A stretch of 23,212 nucleotides of DNA from Pseudomonadota bacterium (GTDB lineage Bacteria; Pseudomonadota; Gammaproteobacteria; Acidiferrobacterales; UBA6901). Below the pieces are notes generated by a model. That model was not told the origin of the DNA and searched no databases. It saw only the letters and a list, made by a program, of their open reading frames with translations. A program made the position numbers and the translations under genes. Positions 6,910 to 13,931 of this stretch are shown here, piece by piece. The DNA is taken from positions 1 through 23,212 of the forward strand of contig JAJYEK010000049.1 in NCBI GenBank assembly GCA_021785795.1, written 5' to 3'. Numbering within the stretch: the first letter of the stretch is position 1; every line of letters begins with the position of its first letter.

Positions 6910-7994
6910 CGAGAGATTGGGAGGACATCAAGGCACTAGGTGTACCCGCAACAGAAGTCACTGCGGCGCAGATGACCCTCGGGCCGGTGATCCCGCCACA
7001 GCAGCGGCTCTTTCTGTACTCCCCCGATCAGTGGGAGGACTTCGTGCACGAATGGGTGCACTACTGCCTCAAGAGCCGCTACGCACAGGTGCAGCGCTTC
7101 TCGGGTGCCGGTGATCTCGGGATCGACGTTGTCGGGTTCGCAGACAGCAAGCGTTTGCAGGGTGTCTGGGACAACTATCAGTGCAAACACTATGACCACG
7201 CCCTGACGCCAGGCGATGTTTGGGCCGAGTTCGGTAAGGTCATCTGGTATTCGTTCAAGGGCGAGTACCTGTCTCCACGCCGCTACTACTTCGTTGCGCC
7301 GCGGGGTGCCGGAACCAAGCTCAATCGCCTCTTGGCGAATGGTCAGAAGCTGCGAGAGGAGTTGATCGCGGCCTGGGACGAGAAGGTGAAGGCTGAAATT
7401 ACAAGCAAGCACGAAGTGCCGCTCGATGCGGCGCTCCGCGCCTATGTGGACGCCTTCGACGTCACGATCTTCGAGGCGACGACAGGAATTCAGCTTGTCG
7501 AAGATCATCGCGCCACACCGGTACATGCGGCGCGTTTCGGAGGCGGTCTTCGGCCGCGCCCCGTCGCCGGAAAACCTCCCGCGACAGTTACCGCTGCGGA
7601 AAGCAAATACGTCACCGAGTTACTGGGAGCCTACGCCGAGCACGCCGGGATGCCAGTGCCGGACACCTCCGCCCTGCCAACGCAGAAGCTTAAGGATCAC
7701 TTCCTTCGCCAGCGAGAGGCCTTCTACCAGGCCGAGTCGCTGCGCGTTTTTGCCCGCGATACGGTGCCGGTTGGGACATTCGAGTCACTGCAGCAAGACG
7801 TCTTTGACGGTGTGATTGATACCCACAATGCTGCGCACCCCGACGGGTACGAGCGGGTCTGCGCGGTCACCAAGGCCGCGCGCGAGATTCAGATCACAGC
7901 GAACGCGCTGATCACCTGTACGAAGCCAAAGGATCGCGACGGAATTTGCCACCAGCTCGTGAACGATGAACGTTTGCGTTGGACAAGGACATGA
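6906..7994 (+). CDS. ABC-three-component (ABC-3C) system protein with Mrr-like nuclease domain
   Basis: A 362-residue protein starting at ATG 6906 inside the ATGA overlap with the upstream nuclease gene. The N-terminal domain (about 40-200) is a second restriction-endonuclease-like fold: E49 in FVHEWVHY, GDLGIDVVG with D74, and NYQCKHY with Q92-x-K94. The remaining 160 residues form a helical domain (ESKYVTELLGAYAEHAGMPV, LKDHFLRQREAFYQAESLRV) of the kind that ends ABC-3C effector proteins and is thought to bind the middle component. In ABC-3C systems this subunit is the effector, an ABC ATPase is the sensor or motor, and a middle component connects them. Catalytic residues look intact. It differs clearly from the preceding Mrr-like protein. 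Confidence 0.75.
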   Translation: MTRDWEDIKALGVPATEVTAAQMTLGPVIPPQQRLFLYSPDQWEDFVHEWVHYCLKSRYAQVQRFSGAGDLGIDVVGFADSKRLQGVWDNYQCKHYDHALTPGDVWAEFGKVIWYSFKGEYLSPRRYYFVAPRGAGTKLNRLLANGQKLREELIAAWDEKVKAEITSKHEVPLDAALRAYVDAFDVTIFEATTGIQLVEDHRATPVHAARFGGGLRPRPVAGKPPATVTAAESKYVTELLGAYAEHAGMPVPDTSALPTQKLKDHFLRQREAFYQAESLRVFARDTVPVGTFESLQQDVFDGVIDTHNAAHPDGYERVCAVTKAAREIQITANALITCTKPKDRDGICHQLVNDERLRWTRT

Positions 7995-8485
7995 GGCAAC
8001 CCCATAGCACTGCGACCTTCAACGGCCCCTTGGAGGCCGGGATTCGGGCCGTGTCGATTCTCGGCACGGCATATCCACTTTCGTATGATCTTCAGCGTCT
8101 CGTGGCGCTCGACTACCTGCTTGTTCACACGGGCGATGTCGGCGGCCCGGAGAGCTTGCATCCGCCGACCCCCATCCACTCGGCAGAATTCCTTGTGCGT
8201 CGAAGGTTGGTGGACGAGGCCTTGCTCTTGATGATGACTCGCGAGCTCGTGCGGCGAGACATCACTCCAGAAGGGATTAAGTATAGCGCGGGCGAGAACG
8301 CTGCAACCTTCCTGGCCTCCTTGTCTTCGAGCTACCTCCGCGCCCTCAAGGAACGCGCCGCGTGGCTTGTTGAAGAGCTTGGCGCTTACAGCGACCAGCA
8401 GTTCAGGGGCGTGATGCGGAGGTTCTTCGATAACTGGGTCGAAGAGTTCCAGCAGGTGGAGCGCAGCATGGGAGGGGCTCAATGA
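7991..8485 (+). CDS. ABC-3C system middle component (MC2-like)
   Basis: A 164-residue protein. ATG 7991 is the start, overlapping the previous stop as ATGA; codons from 7979 are an extension without support. The sequence FNGPLEAGIRAVSILGTAYP, then DLQRLVALDYLLVHTGDVGG and LHPPTPIHSAEFLVRRRLVD matches the small middle-component family that stands between effector and ABC ATPase in ABC-3C loci. A winged-helix-like C-terminal half follows (ELVRRDITPEGIKYSAGENA). It has no catalytic motif and is likely a protein-protein adaptor. It overlaps the ATPase gene by another ATGA. The family number (MC2) is a judgement from memory. Confidence 0.7.
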   Translation: MRQPHSTATFNGPLEAGIRAVSILGTAYPLSYDLQRLVALDYLLVHTGDVGGPESLHPPTPIHSAEFLVRRRLVDEALLLMMTRELVRRDITPEGIKYSAGENAATFLASLSSSYLRALKERAAWLVEELGAYSDQQFRGVMRRFFDNWVEEFQQVERSMGGAQ

Positions 8486-10359
8486 CAAGTACAAGGCCAG
8501 GCTTCCGGCTTCGACTTCTCGGCTTCTTCGGACCGCAGAAGCCGCCTGCGACCGTGGTCTTCGGGCCCGGTCTGAATGTCCTTTATGGTGCATCGAACAC
8601 CGGAAAGTCTTTCGTTGTCGAGGCCATTGACTTCATGCTGGGCGGCAAGGGGCCTCTTCGCGATGTTCCCGAGCGCGTTGGCTATGACCGTGTGCTCTTG
8701 AGCATTGAGACCCTCGAGGGCAACGCGTTCACGATCCTTCGCAGCATAGAGGGCGGTAGCTTCCGGCTCTATGAAGACCTACACGACATGCCGCCCGCAG
8801 ACGAGGTGGAGGCAAGGGTCCTTGCGGAGGTCCACAACGACCGAAACGACGCCAATCTATCTTCTTTTCTGCTTGAGCTATGCGGCGTTGCCGGAAAGCG
8901 CGTCCGCAAGAACGCGCGCGGCGAAACCAACAGCCTCAGCTTCCGAAACATCGCGCGGCTCATGATTGTTAACGAGAACGAGATCACGCAGCAGCGCTCG
9001 CCTCTCTCGGATGGTAACGCCGTTACCGACACGACGAACCTCTCGACCTTCAAGCTACTCCTGACCGGGACAGATGACTCGGCGCTCACCGCGAGCAGCC
9101 CGCACGAGCCCCAGGAACTCTCGCGCGTAGCGCAGATGCACCTTCTTGATCAGCTCCTAGGCGACTATCGCGACCGCCTCAAGGAACTCACGAAGAGTCC
9201 TGCCACGCTGTCGGAACAGCTTGAGAGAATCGAGGCCTCGCTTCGCCAGCACACGGCGCAACTGAACGCGACGGAGACCGAATTCCAACAGGCCGCCAGA
9301 AAGCGACGCGAGCTGCGCAAGAAACTTGAAGAGAGCCGAGACCGCCGCAACGAGGTTGATGCCTTGCTTGAGCGGTTCTCGCTTCTAGATCGGCACTACG
9401 GCTCGGACATCGAGCGCCTGTGCGCCATTGAGGAGGGCGGCACGTTGTTCAACGTGCTCGGCGCGGTAAGCTGTCCGTTGTGCGGTGCAGAGCCGACTCA
9501 TCACCGTGCCAACGCCGAATGCGAGGGCAACATCGACGCTGTCGTTGAGGCGGCGCGCAAGGAGATCGCCAAGATCGAGGTCCTGCGCATCGAGCTTGCC
9601 GTGACGGTCCTCGACCTCCAGCGCGAGAGCGCCAGCTTCGACCGCAGGATGCCCGGCGTCATTCGAGAGCTAAAGGAGATTTCGGAGTCGGTGGATAGCC
9701 TCATCTCGCCCAAACTCTTCCGGCTGCGCGCCTCGTATTCGGAGTTTGCCGACAAGCGGGGCGAGGTTCGCGAGGCGCTGACCATGCATGCGACCGTGCA
9801 AGACATGGAGCGACGCCGCGCTGACCTTGAAGGGAGCGCCGAGGCCGAGAAGGCAGCGGGTACATTCTCGGCCGAAATCCCTTCGACCGTTGCCGACACG
9901 TTCGCCCAGACGGTAGAGGCAATCTTGACGGGGTGGCACTTCCCTGAGGCGGACCGCGTGTTCTTCGACCCGAAGGCACGCGACCTTGTCATATCGGGCA
10001 AGTCTCGAAGCGCCTTCGGCAAGGGCCTTCGGGCTATCACACACGCCGCGTTCACCCTAGGCCTTCTGTCGTTCTGCGGGACAAGGCAGACGCCACACAC
10101 AGGGTTCATCGTACTCGACTCGCCGCTGCTGGCCTATCGCGAACCCGACGGCAAAGAGGACGACCTTCGAGGCACCGACCTCAAGGAGCAGTTCTACGCC
10201 TACCTCCAGGCGCTGCCCGACGCCCGGCAAGTGTTCGTCGTCGAGAACACCGATCCGCCCGATGCAATCAAGGCCCTTGACCAGGTATTGATGTTTAGCA
10301 AGAACCCGCACAGCGGACGCTATGGCTTGTTCCCGCACGTACCTGACAACGCGTCGTAA
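8482..10359 (+). CDS. ABC-3C ABC-type ATPase with zinc hook (DUF3732-like)
   Basis: A 625-residue SMC/Rad50-like ATPase. Walker A is GASNTGKS (36-43). Two long coiled-coil arms (about 220-310 and 350-470) flank a Rad50-type zinc-hook motif CPLCG (331-335). The C-terminal half has the signature region SAFGKGLRAITHAAF (about 510-524), which lacks a classic LSGG as usual for this family, Walker B FIVLDSP (Asp 546) and the terminal VFVVENTDPP. In ABC-3C systems this protein is thought to sense DNA or DNA ends and license the nuclease subunit. It is the last gene of the coupled cassette. No terminator is obvious after it. The family is clear. The activating signal is unknown. Confidence 0.8.
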   Translation: MTSTRPGFRLRLLGFFGPQKPPATVVFGPGLNVLYGASNTGKSFVVEAIDFMLGGKGPLRDVPERVGYDRVLLSIETLEGNAFTILRSIEGGSFRLYEDLHDMPPADEVEARVLAEVHNDRNDANLSSFLLELCGVAGKRVRKNARGETNSLSFRNIARLMIVNENEITQQRSPLSDGNAVTDTTNLSTFKLLLTGTDDSALTASSPHEPQELSRVAQMHLLDQLLGDYRDRLKELTKSPATLSEQLERIEASLRQHTAQLNATETEFQQAARKRRELRKKLEESRDRRNEVDALLERFSLLDRHYGSDIERLCAIEEGGTLFNVLGAVSCPLCGAEPTHHRANAECEGNIDAVVEAARKEIAKIEVLRIELAVTVLDLQRESASFDRRMPGVIRELKEISESVDSLISPKLFRLRASYSEFADKRGEVREALTMHATVQDMERRRADLEGSAEAEKAAGTFSAEIPSTVADTFAQTVEAILTGWHFPEADRVFFDPKARDLVISGKSRSAFGKGLRAITHAAFTLGLLSFCGTRQTPHTGFIVLDSPLLAYREPDGKEDDLRGTDLKEQFYAYLQALPDARQVFVVENTDPPDAIKALDQVLMFSKNPHSGRYGLFPHVPDNAS

Positions 10360-10950
10360 ATTTGCAGCAATCGAGTGTCTGCTTTCGTCGGCCGCGTATG
10401 CCGGAAAAAGGGTCAAGTGCCGCTGGCAAGCTTGCCCAAAGCCGTTCAAGGACCCTACCCTTGCGGCCGTCCGGTTTTCTAGGCACTGCGGACGGAATAG
10501 ATCGAAACACCAATGTCACCTTCGGCCGAGGAGCCGACCAGCCACCACTTATAAAGCGCTCCAACGGCCCAGGCAAAGGCAGGCGGCAACGCGTACTTTC
10601 CCGGAATCGTGAACGCTTGCCTCTGTAAGCAAAGCTTCCAGGTCTTCGCCCATATTCGCAGCAGCGGTAAGCAAGGCGGCGGGGTCACGCATGTCGATAT
10701 CAATCGCTTATCCTTCTTGGCACTCCTGTAGCCGACATTTTGCGGGATAGGTCGCCTCGGGGTCCCGCCTGGGGTCGACCGCTCATCGGCAGGTGCCATT
10801 TCCCCGGCCACTGATTGAGGGTATGCACTCCATTCTCCAATCCCCCGACGGACCCGCTGGGCCCACGCGCCGCGCAGCCCAGACCAGCGGGACGGTGTGC
10901 AGGTTGCGGGTCACTGATGATCAGGACGCTCCAGCACCACGGACCAGGCC
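10360..10950. other. Intergenic region, 591 bp, with a possible decayed small ORF
   Basis: No firm gene. On the minus strand a 47-codon frame (ATG 10692 to stop 10549) starts MRDPAALLTAAANMGEDLEA and has coding-like composition. About 30 codons in, a different minus-strand frame becomes more protein-like (FAWAVGALYKWWLVGSS) and continues to a stop at 10479. This could be one small gene broken by a frameshift, but I recognise neither part. The rest shows no clear promoter or repeat. The right part precedes the integrase operon and may hold arm-type recombination sites, which I cannot identify. Confidence 0.3.
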
Positions 10951-11283
10951 ATGAAAACCCTCACCCTCAAAGAGGCCGCGGCATTACTGCGGATGCACCC
11001 CGTCACGGTGGCCCAGAAGGCCCGGGCCGGCACGATCCCGGGGGCGAAGCCCGGTAAATGCTGGGTGTTCGTGGAAGATGATCTTGCGGCCTATGTGCGC
11101 TCGCTTTATGCTTTCGCCCCGCGGGCGTTGCTGGGTGACCGACAGGAGGTAATCCGATGTCACTCTACCAACGCAAAGACTCGCCGCATTGGTGGGTCAA
11201 GATCACCCACAGTCAAGGATGCCTACAGCACAGCACTGGGACTGCCGACCGGCACGCCGCCCAGGAGTACCACGACACGCTGA
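10951..11283 (+). CDS. HTH excisionase-like protein overlapping the integrase
   Basis: A 110-residue protein. Residues 1-50 are a MerR/excisionase-type helix-turn-helix (TLTLKEAAALLRMHPVTVAQ, then KARAGTIPGAKPGKCWVFVE and DLAAYVRS). This fold is used by recombination directionality factors and by small integrase regulators. The C-terminal 45 residues (from CHSTNAKTRRIGG) are encoded in a stretch that is also the first 42 codons of the integrase in another frame: the genes overlap by 127 bp (11157-11283). I recall homologous pairs with a similar tail, so the overlap is probably real rather than a miscalled end. The role is inferred: control of integration versus excision, or of int expression. 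Confidence 0.7.
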   Translation: MKTLTLKEAAALLRMHPVTVAQKARAGTIPGAKPGKCWVFVEDDLAAYVRSLYAFAPRALLGDRQEVIRCHSTNAKTRRIGGSRSPTVKDAYSTALGLPTGTPPRSTTTR

Positions 11284-12191
11284 AGGCCTCCCTGTGGGCG
11301 CAACAACGGCTCGGTACGAAGCCGGAACACACCTGGGACGAGGCGGTCGTGCGGTATCTGGCGGACACCACGCACAAGGCCTCGCAGGACGACGACAAGT
11401 CGCACCTGCGCTGGCTCGATCCGTATCTGCGCGGGGTGGCCCTGCAGACCATTGGACGGGCCGAGATCGACGAGATCACCCGGGCACGGCGCGCGGGCGG
11501 AGCGGCGAATGCCACCGTCAACCGGACGCTCGAAGTGCTGCGCGCGATCCTGCGCAAGGCGGTGTTCGTCTGGGACTGGCTCGACAAGGCCCCATCGCTG
11601 CCGATGCTGCCGGAGCCGAAGCGGCGCATCCGCTGGCTGACACGGGACGAGGCGGACCGGCTGCTCGCGGCACTGCCGGCGCATCTCGCGGCGATGGCGC
11701 GGTTCAGTCTTGAGACCGGACTGCGCCGGGCGAACGTGACGGGGCTCGAATGGTCGCAGGTGGATCTCCCGCGTCGGATGGCGTGGGTGCATCCGGACCA
11801 GGCAAAGGCCCGGAAGGCGATTGCGGTACCGCTCTCCCCCAACGCCGTGGCGGTCGTGCAGGGACAATGGGGTCAGCATGAGCGGCACGTGTTCACCTAT
11901 CGGGGAAGACCGGTGTGCGAAGTGAACACCAAGGCGTGGAAGGCGGCGCTCGTGCGGGCCGGCATCGAACACTTCCGCTGGCATGACCTGCGCCACACCT
12001 GGGCCAGTTGGCACGTGCAGGCCGGCACACCGTTACACGTGCTGCAGGAACTCGGTGGTTGGGAGTCGGTGGAGATGGTGCGTCGTTATGCCCACCTCTC
12101 CAGCGCCCATCTCGCCGAGTACGTGGACCGGATGGCCCAGTATCGGGCGGCCGATACGCCCCGCGCAGCTACGATCCAGCTACGCGGCTAA
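11157..12191 (+). CDS. int: Tyrosine recombinase (site-specific integrase)
   Basis: A 344-residue phage-type integrase starting at ATG 11157 behind ACAGGAGGTAATCCG, a strong ribosome-binding site. The N-terminus (MSLYQRKDSPHWWVKITH) is the short arm/DNA-binding motif common in tRNA-targeting integrases. A SAM-like core-binding domain spans about 60-150. The catalytic domain has Arg in TGLRRANVTGLEW, Lys in KARKAIAVPL, HDLRH (His-x-x-Arg), Trp in LGGWESVEMV at the second-His position, and the nucleophile Tyr in VRRYAHLS. All key residues are present, so it should be active. It ends 41 bp before a tRNA-Arg 3' fragment, the normal place for an attachment site. It probably mediates integration of the element carrying the defence genes. 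Confidence 0.93.
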   Translation: MSLYQRKDSPHWWVKITHSQGCLQHSTGTADRHAAQEYHDTLKASLWAQQRLGTKPEHTWDEAVVRYLADTTHKASQDDDKSHLRWLDPYLRGVALQTIGRAEIDEITRARRAGGAANATVNRTLEVLRAILRKAVFVWDWLDKAPSLPMLPEPKRRIRWLTRDEADRLLAALPAHLAAMARFSLETGLRRANVTGLEWSQVDLPRRMAWVHPDQAKARKAIAVPLSPNAVAVVQGQWGQHERHVFTYRGRPVCEVNTKAWKAALVRAGIEHFRWHDLRHTWASWHVQAGTPLHVLQELGGWESVEMVRRYAHLSSAHLAEYVDRMAQYRAADTPRAATIQLRG

Positions 12192-12231
12192 AACGGAAAG
12201 GGGATCAAACGTCGGTAAGCTATTGAATTAA

Positions 12232-12276
12232 TGGCGCGCCCGGAGAGATTCGAACTCCCGACCACCTGGTTCGTAG
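12232..12276 (-). other. Attachment site: 3' fragment of tRNA-Arg(ACG)
   Basis: Read on the minus strand this is anticodon loop CTACGAA, 3' anticodon stem CCAGG, variable TGGTC, T arm GGGAG-TTCGAAT-CTCTC, acceptor CGGGCGC, G and CCA: the 3' part of a tRNA-Arg with anticodon ACG. Identity to a tRNA stops exactly after the anticodon loop; the next bases cannot pair with the stem and there is no D arm. An end at the anticodon loop through CCA is classic for the att core of a tRNA-targeting integrase, and int lies 41 bp away. It is not a functional tRNA. No second copy was found in the window. Confidence 0.8.
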
Positions 12277-12423
12277 TTGGTCTTTTAGTCCGTAACTGAT
12301 TGTTTATTTTAAACTAATACCGGGCGCCCGTTGCGTATTTTGCCCGACTGAGCAGGATAAAGCAGGACCGATCCCCGCAAAAGTCCCGCAGGGTTCGGGG
12401 TGCAGGCCGTCCGTGCCGGGCGC
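12277..12423. other. AT-rich att-flanking segment
   Basis: Between the tRNA fragment and the DUF2283 remnant. The first 45 bp are AT-rich and contain GTTTA/TAAAC-type short inverted repeats (within 12300-12316), as expected of an integrase arm or host-factor region. At 12321-12330 the palindrome CGGGCGCCCG contains CGGGCGC, the complement of the 5' acceptor strand expected for the same tRNA. This may be chance. Confidence 0.35.
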
Positions 12424-12620
12424 TTAAGCGGCGACCTGTTCATAGGAGAAATGCGGGATGTCGGCACACTCGCTGGCCTGCTCAAGGGTCAGGCCACAGG
12501 TCTGTCCTTGGGCGTCCAGATCCAGGATGGTAGTTCGTCCAGGTCCTTGGTTTCGACGACACTGGTCGTACGGAACTCGATATAGAGCGTATCCGTTTCT
12601 TGAAAGTAGCGGATCTTCAT
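12424..12620 (-). pseudogene. DUF2283 family gene broken by a frameshift
   Basis: From ATG 12620 the frame reads MKIRYFQETDTLYIEFRTTS and VVETKDLDE, then changes to an unrelated tail and stops after 43 residues. From about 12538 the neighbouring frame continues the family pattern: TTILDLDAQG ... LEQASECADIPHFSYEQVAA, ending at 12424. Joined across a single-base loss near the DLDE codons, this is a normal-size DUF2283 protein (about 65 residues), a family often found as the small partner in DUF2283/toxin pairs. It overlaps the end of a short upstream frame (ATGA at 12617-12620). A sequencing error rather than a natural mutation cannot be excluded. Confidence 0.7.
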
Positions 12621-12724
12621 GGCACGTACCCCGACTCAAAAAACGCGTTATGAATCGTTTCCCCATCCGGCAACAAGATGACGCGCCACCTCTTGCCCCG
12701 GCCTCCCAAAGGAGTGTCCAACAC
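12617..12724 (-). CDS. Short ORF between brnA and the DUF2283 remnant (uncertain)
   Basis: A 35-codon frame from GTG 12724, beginning two bases after the brnA stop and ending in an ATGA overlap with the DUF2283 start. It reads VLDTPLGGRGKRWRVILLPD and continues GETIHNAFFESGYVP. The tight coupling on both sides and protein-like sequence suggest a real small gene, or the C-terminal end of a toxin-like partner of DUF2283 whose start was lost when it was joined to brnTA. I do not recognise the family. Confidence 0.4.
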   Translation of the reverse strand: MLDTPLGGRGKRWRVILLPDGETIHNAFFESGYVP

Positions 12725-12726
12725 GT

Positions 12727-13002
12727 TCAGGCCGCACTCTGCCGCTGCATCTTCTTAAGCGCCCGCTCCAGACGGTCCACCCGCGCCTTCAGGGGTTCCT
12801 GGCCCCTCAAACCTTCCTGCAACACGGTATTGAGCAGCCTCTGGTAGGGAACCCCTGTCTCCTCCGCCATCGCCCGCAACAGCGTCAGGCTGTCCCGGTC
12901 GATATTGATTGTAATCTTCACAGATCCGGCTTTCGCCGATGCCCGGATTTTACGCGTCCCGGCCCGATCGATCTGCAGGTCACGCAGGTTGGGTTGTTTC
13001 AT
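12727..13002 (-). CDS. brnA: BrnA antitoxin
   Basis: A 91-residue protein, second gene of a type II toxin-antitoxin pair. Its start lies inside brnT (overlap 12980-13002), so the two are translationally coupled. The segment SVKITINIDRDSLTLLRAMA, then TGVPYQRLLNTVLQEGL, is the ribbon-helix-helix DNA-binding domain of the BrnA family. The N-terminal 30 residues should bind and neutralise BrnT, and the C-terminal tail (VDRLERALKKMQRQSAA) is a short helix. The BrnT-BrnA complex normally represses its own promoter; see the operator at 13271-13298. The length is usual for the family. Confidence 0.85.
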   Translation of the reverse strand: MKQPNLRDLQIDRAGTRKIRASAKAGSVKITINIDRDSLTLLRAMAEETGVPYQRLLNTVLQEGLRGQEPLKARVDRLERALKKMQRQSAA

Positions 13003-13261
13003 CGTACAGCCTCCTGAATTTCCGCCATTCCGCCGATCCGATAATCCTGATTTTCTGCCCCCGGTGGGTAAACCGGGTCGTCAGCACGCGTCCGGTATCG
13101 GATTTTCCGACCCAGTAGAAACGCGCCTCTTCCTCCGAATGCGCCTGGTCCGTCAGCTGGAATCCGCGGGCATCCAAAAAGGTCTCGACCGCTTCCGAAA
13201 AACTGACCCCGTGTTTACGAAGGTTGGCCCGCTCCTTGGAAAGATCCCATTCGAATTCCAT
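12980..13261 (-). CDS. brnT: BrnT ribonuclease toxin
   Basis: A 93-residue RelE-like ribonuclease toxin. The start MEFEWDLSKERANLRKHGVS, then FSEAVETFLDARG, is the hallmark of BrnT, followed by RFYWVGKSDTGRVLTTRFTH and KIRIIGSAEWRKFRRLYDE, where the conserved late Arg/Ser-Ala positions of the family are present. It is the first gene of the brnT-brnA operon. When BrnA is lost the free toxin cleaves RNA and stops growth, which stabilises the mobile element. Nothing suggests inactivation. Confidence 0.88.
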   Translation of the reverse strand: MEFEWDLSKERANLRKHGVSFSEAVETFLDARGFQLTDQAHSEEEARFYWVGKSDTGRVLTTRFTHRGQKIRIIGSAEWRKFRRLYDETTQPA

Positions 13262-13270
13262 GTCTCAGTG

Positions 13271-13298
13271 TACCATATATGTATGGTATGTACCATAC
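13271..13298. promoter_or_regulatory. BrnTA operator: three alternating half-sites
   Basis: TACCATA (13271-13277), TATGGTA (13282-13288) and TACCATA (13291-13297) alternate in orientation with 4-bp and 2-bp spacers, giving two overlapping perfect inverted repeats. They lie 10-37 bp upstream of the brnT start, where the BrnA ribbon-helix-helix protein should bind to repress the operon. Confidence 0.7.
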
Positions 13299-13537
13299 AA
13301 GCTATCTGAACCTGTTCGAGCGGTTGCAGGCCGGCACGTGCCACCAGGATGATTACAAATCCTTTCAGTTACCCTTTCCAATCCGCGAGATATGGAGTAA
13401 TCCCTTTTTAAAACAGCGTACTGTGATACATGTAAATAAACCTGGATGCGCTTAAATGTCCCACCGAGTCTTACATTCCTTACATTCCGCAGCTCGCCAG
13501 TCGCATTTGCGCGTAATTACCCGAGTACTCGGGGTGG
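13299..13537. other. Intergenic region with a perfect 14-bp palindrome
   Basis: No gene is seen. CCCGAGTACTCGGG (13520-13533) is a perfect 14-bp palindrome five bases downstream of the DUF6788 stop (minus strand). It may act as a bidirectional transcription stop or mark the outer part of the IS remnant. No T-tract follows, so a classic intrinsic terminator is not supported. Confidence 0.4.
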
Positions 13538-13888
13538 TTAGGGTTTGCGGGGCACTTCGGTGTCTATAAGGCGCTCGGTTTCATCCTCCCACGCTTGCAT
13601 GAGCTTCTTCGCTTTCCGGTAGTTGGCGATTGCCATCCGCACGACGGCAGCTTGCTCGGGCGAGACGGTCCGGTGGACCAGCCTGCCTCCCTTCATATGC
13701 CCCCATTCATAGTACGGTCCGTGGCGTGCATCCGGATCCTGCGCACAACGGCAGCCGGGCTTTCCACAGACTTTCATGCGTTGCAGCAGCGTGCCGGAAC
13801 ACAGGGTGTCGATCGCACCGAGCGTCCCCCGGATGCGCGCGATCCGAGCGCGGGTTTGCCTGATGATGACTTCGGGTCGGCGTGGCAT
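13538..13888 (-). CDS. DUF6788 family protein (IS-associated)
   Basis: A 116-residue basic protein from ATG 13888; the frame is open to ATG 13960, but that start would include a 10-bp inverted repeat and overlap the divergent transposase gene. The Cys/Gly motif MKVCGKPGCRCAQDPDARHG, followed by PYYEWGHMKGGRLVHRTVSP and a helical end (VRMAIANYRKAKKLMQAW), identifies DUF6788. These small putative zinc-binding proteins are often found divergent from or next to transposases. Function is unknown; helping transposition or regulating the transposase is a guess. It appears complete, while its neighbour is truncated. Confidence 0.75.
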   Translation of the reverse strand: MPRRPEVIIRQTRARIARIRGTLGAIDTLCSGTLLQRMKVCGKPGCRCAQDPDARHGPYYEWGHMKGGRLVHRTVSPEQAAVVRMAIANYRKAKKLMQAWEDETERLIDTEVPRKP

Positions 13889-13906
13889 GGACTTGACTTT
13901 TGAATG

Positions 13907-13930
13907 TCTGTCGCTAATAGTAGCGACAGA
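13907..13930. promoter_or_regulatory. Perfect 10-bp inverted repeat between DUF6788 and transposase
   Basis: TCTGTCGCTA (13907-13916), spacer ATAG, TAGCGACAGA (13921-13930). It fills the gap between the two divergent starts (13888 and 13932) and touches the transposase ATG. The position suggests an operator controlling both genes or a binding site of one of their products. Confidence 0.65.
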
Positions 13931-13931
13931 A

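Noticed and set aside
10479..10811. A 110-residue minus-strand protein
   Set aside because: Only the last third looks protein-like, its start lacks support, and a better-looking frame covers the upstream half; it is treated as a possible decayed ORF.
12232..12327. A complete tRNA with an unusual length
   Set aside because: A 96-nt span has matching acceptor ends, but no D arm and no 5' anticodon strand; only the 3' part is tRNA.
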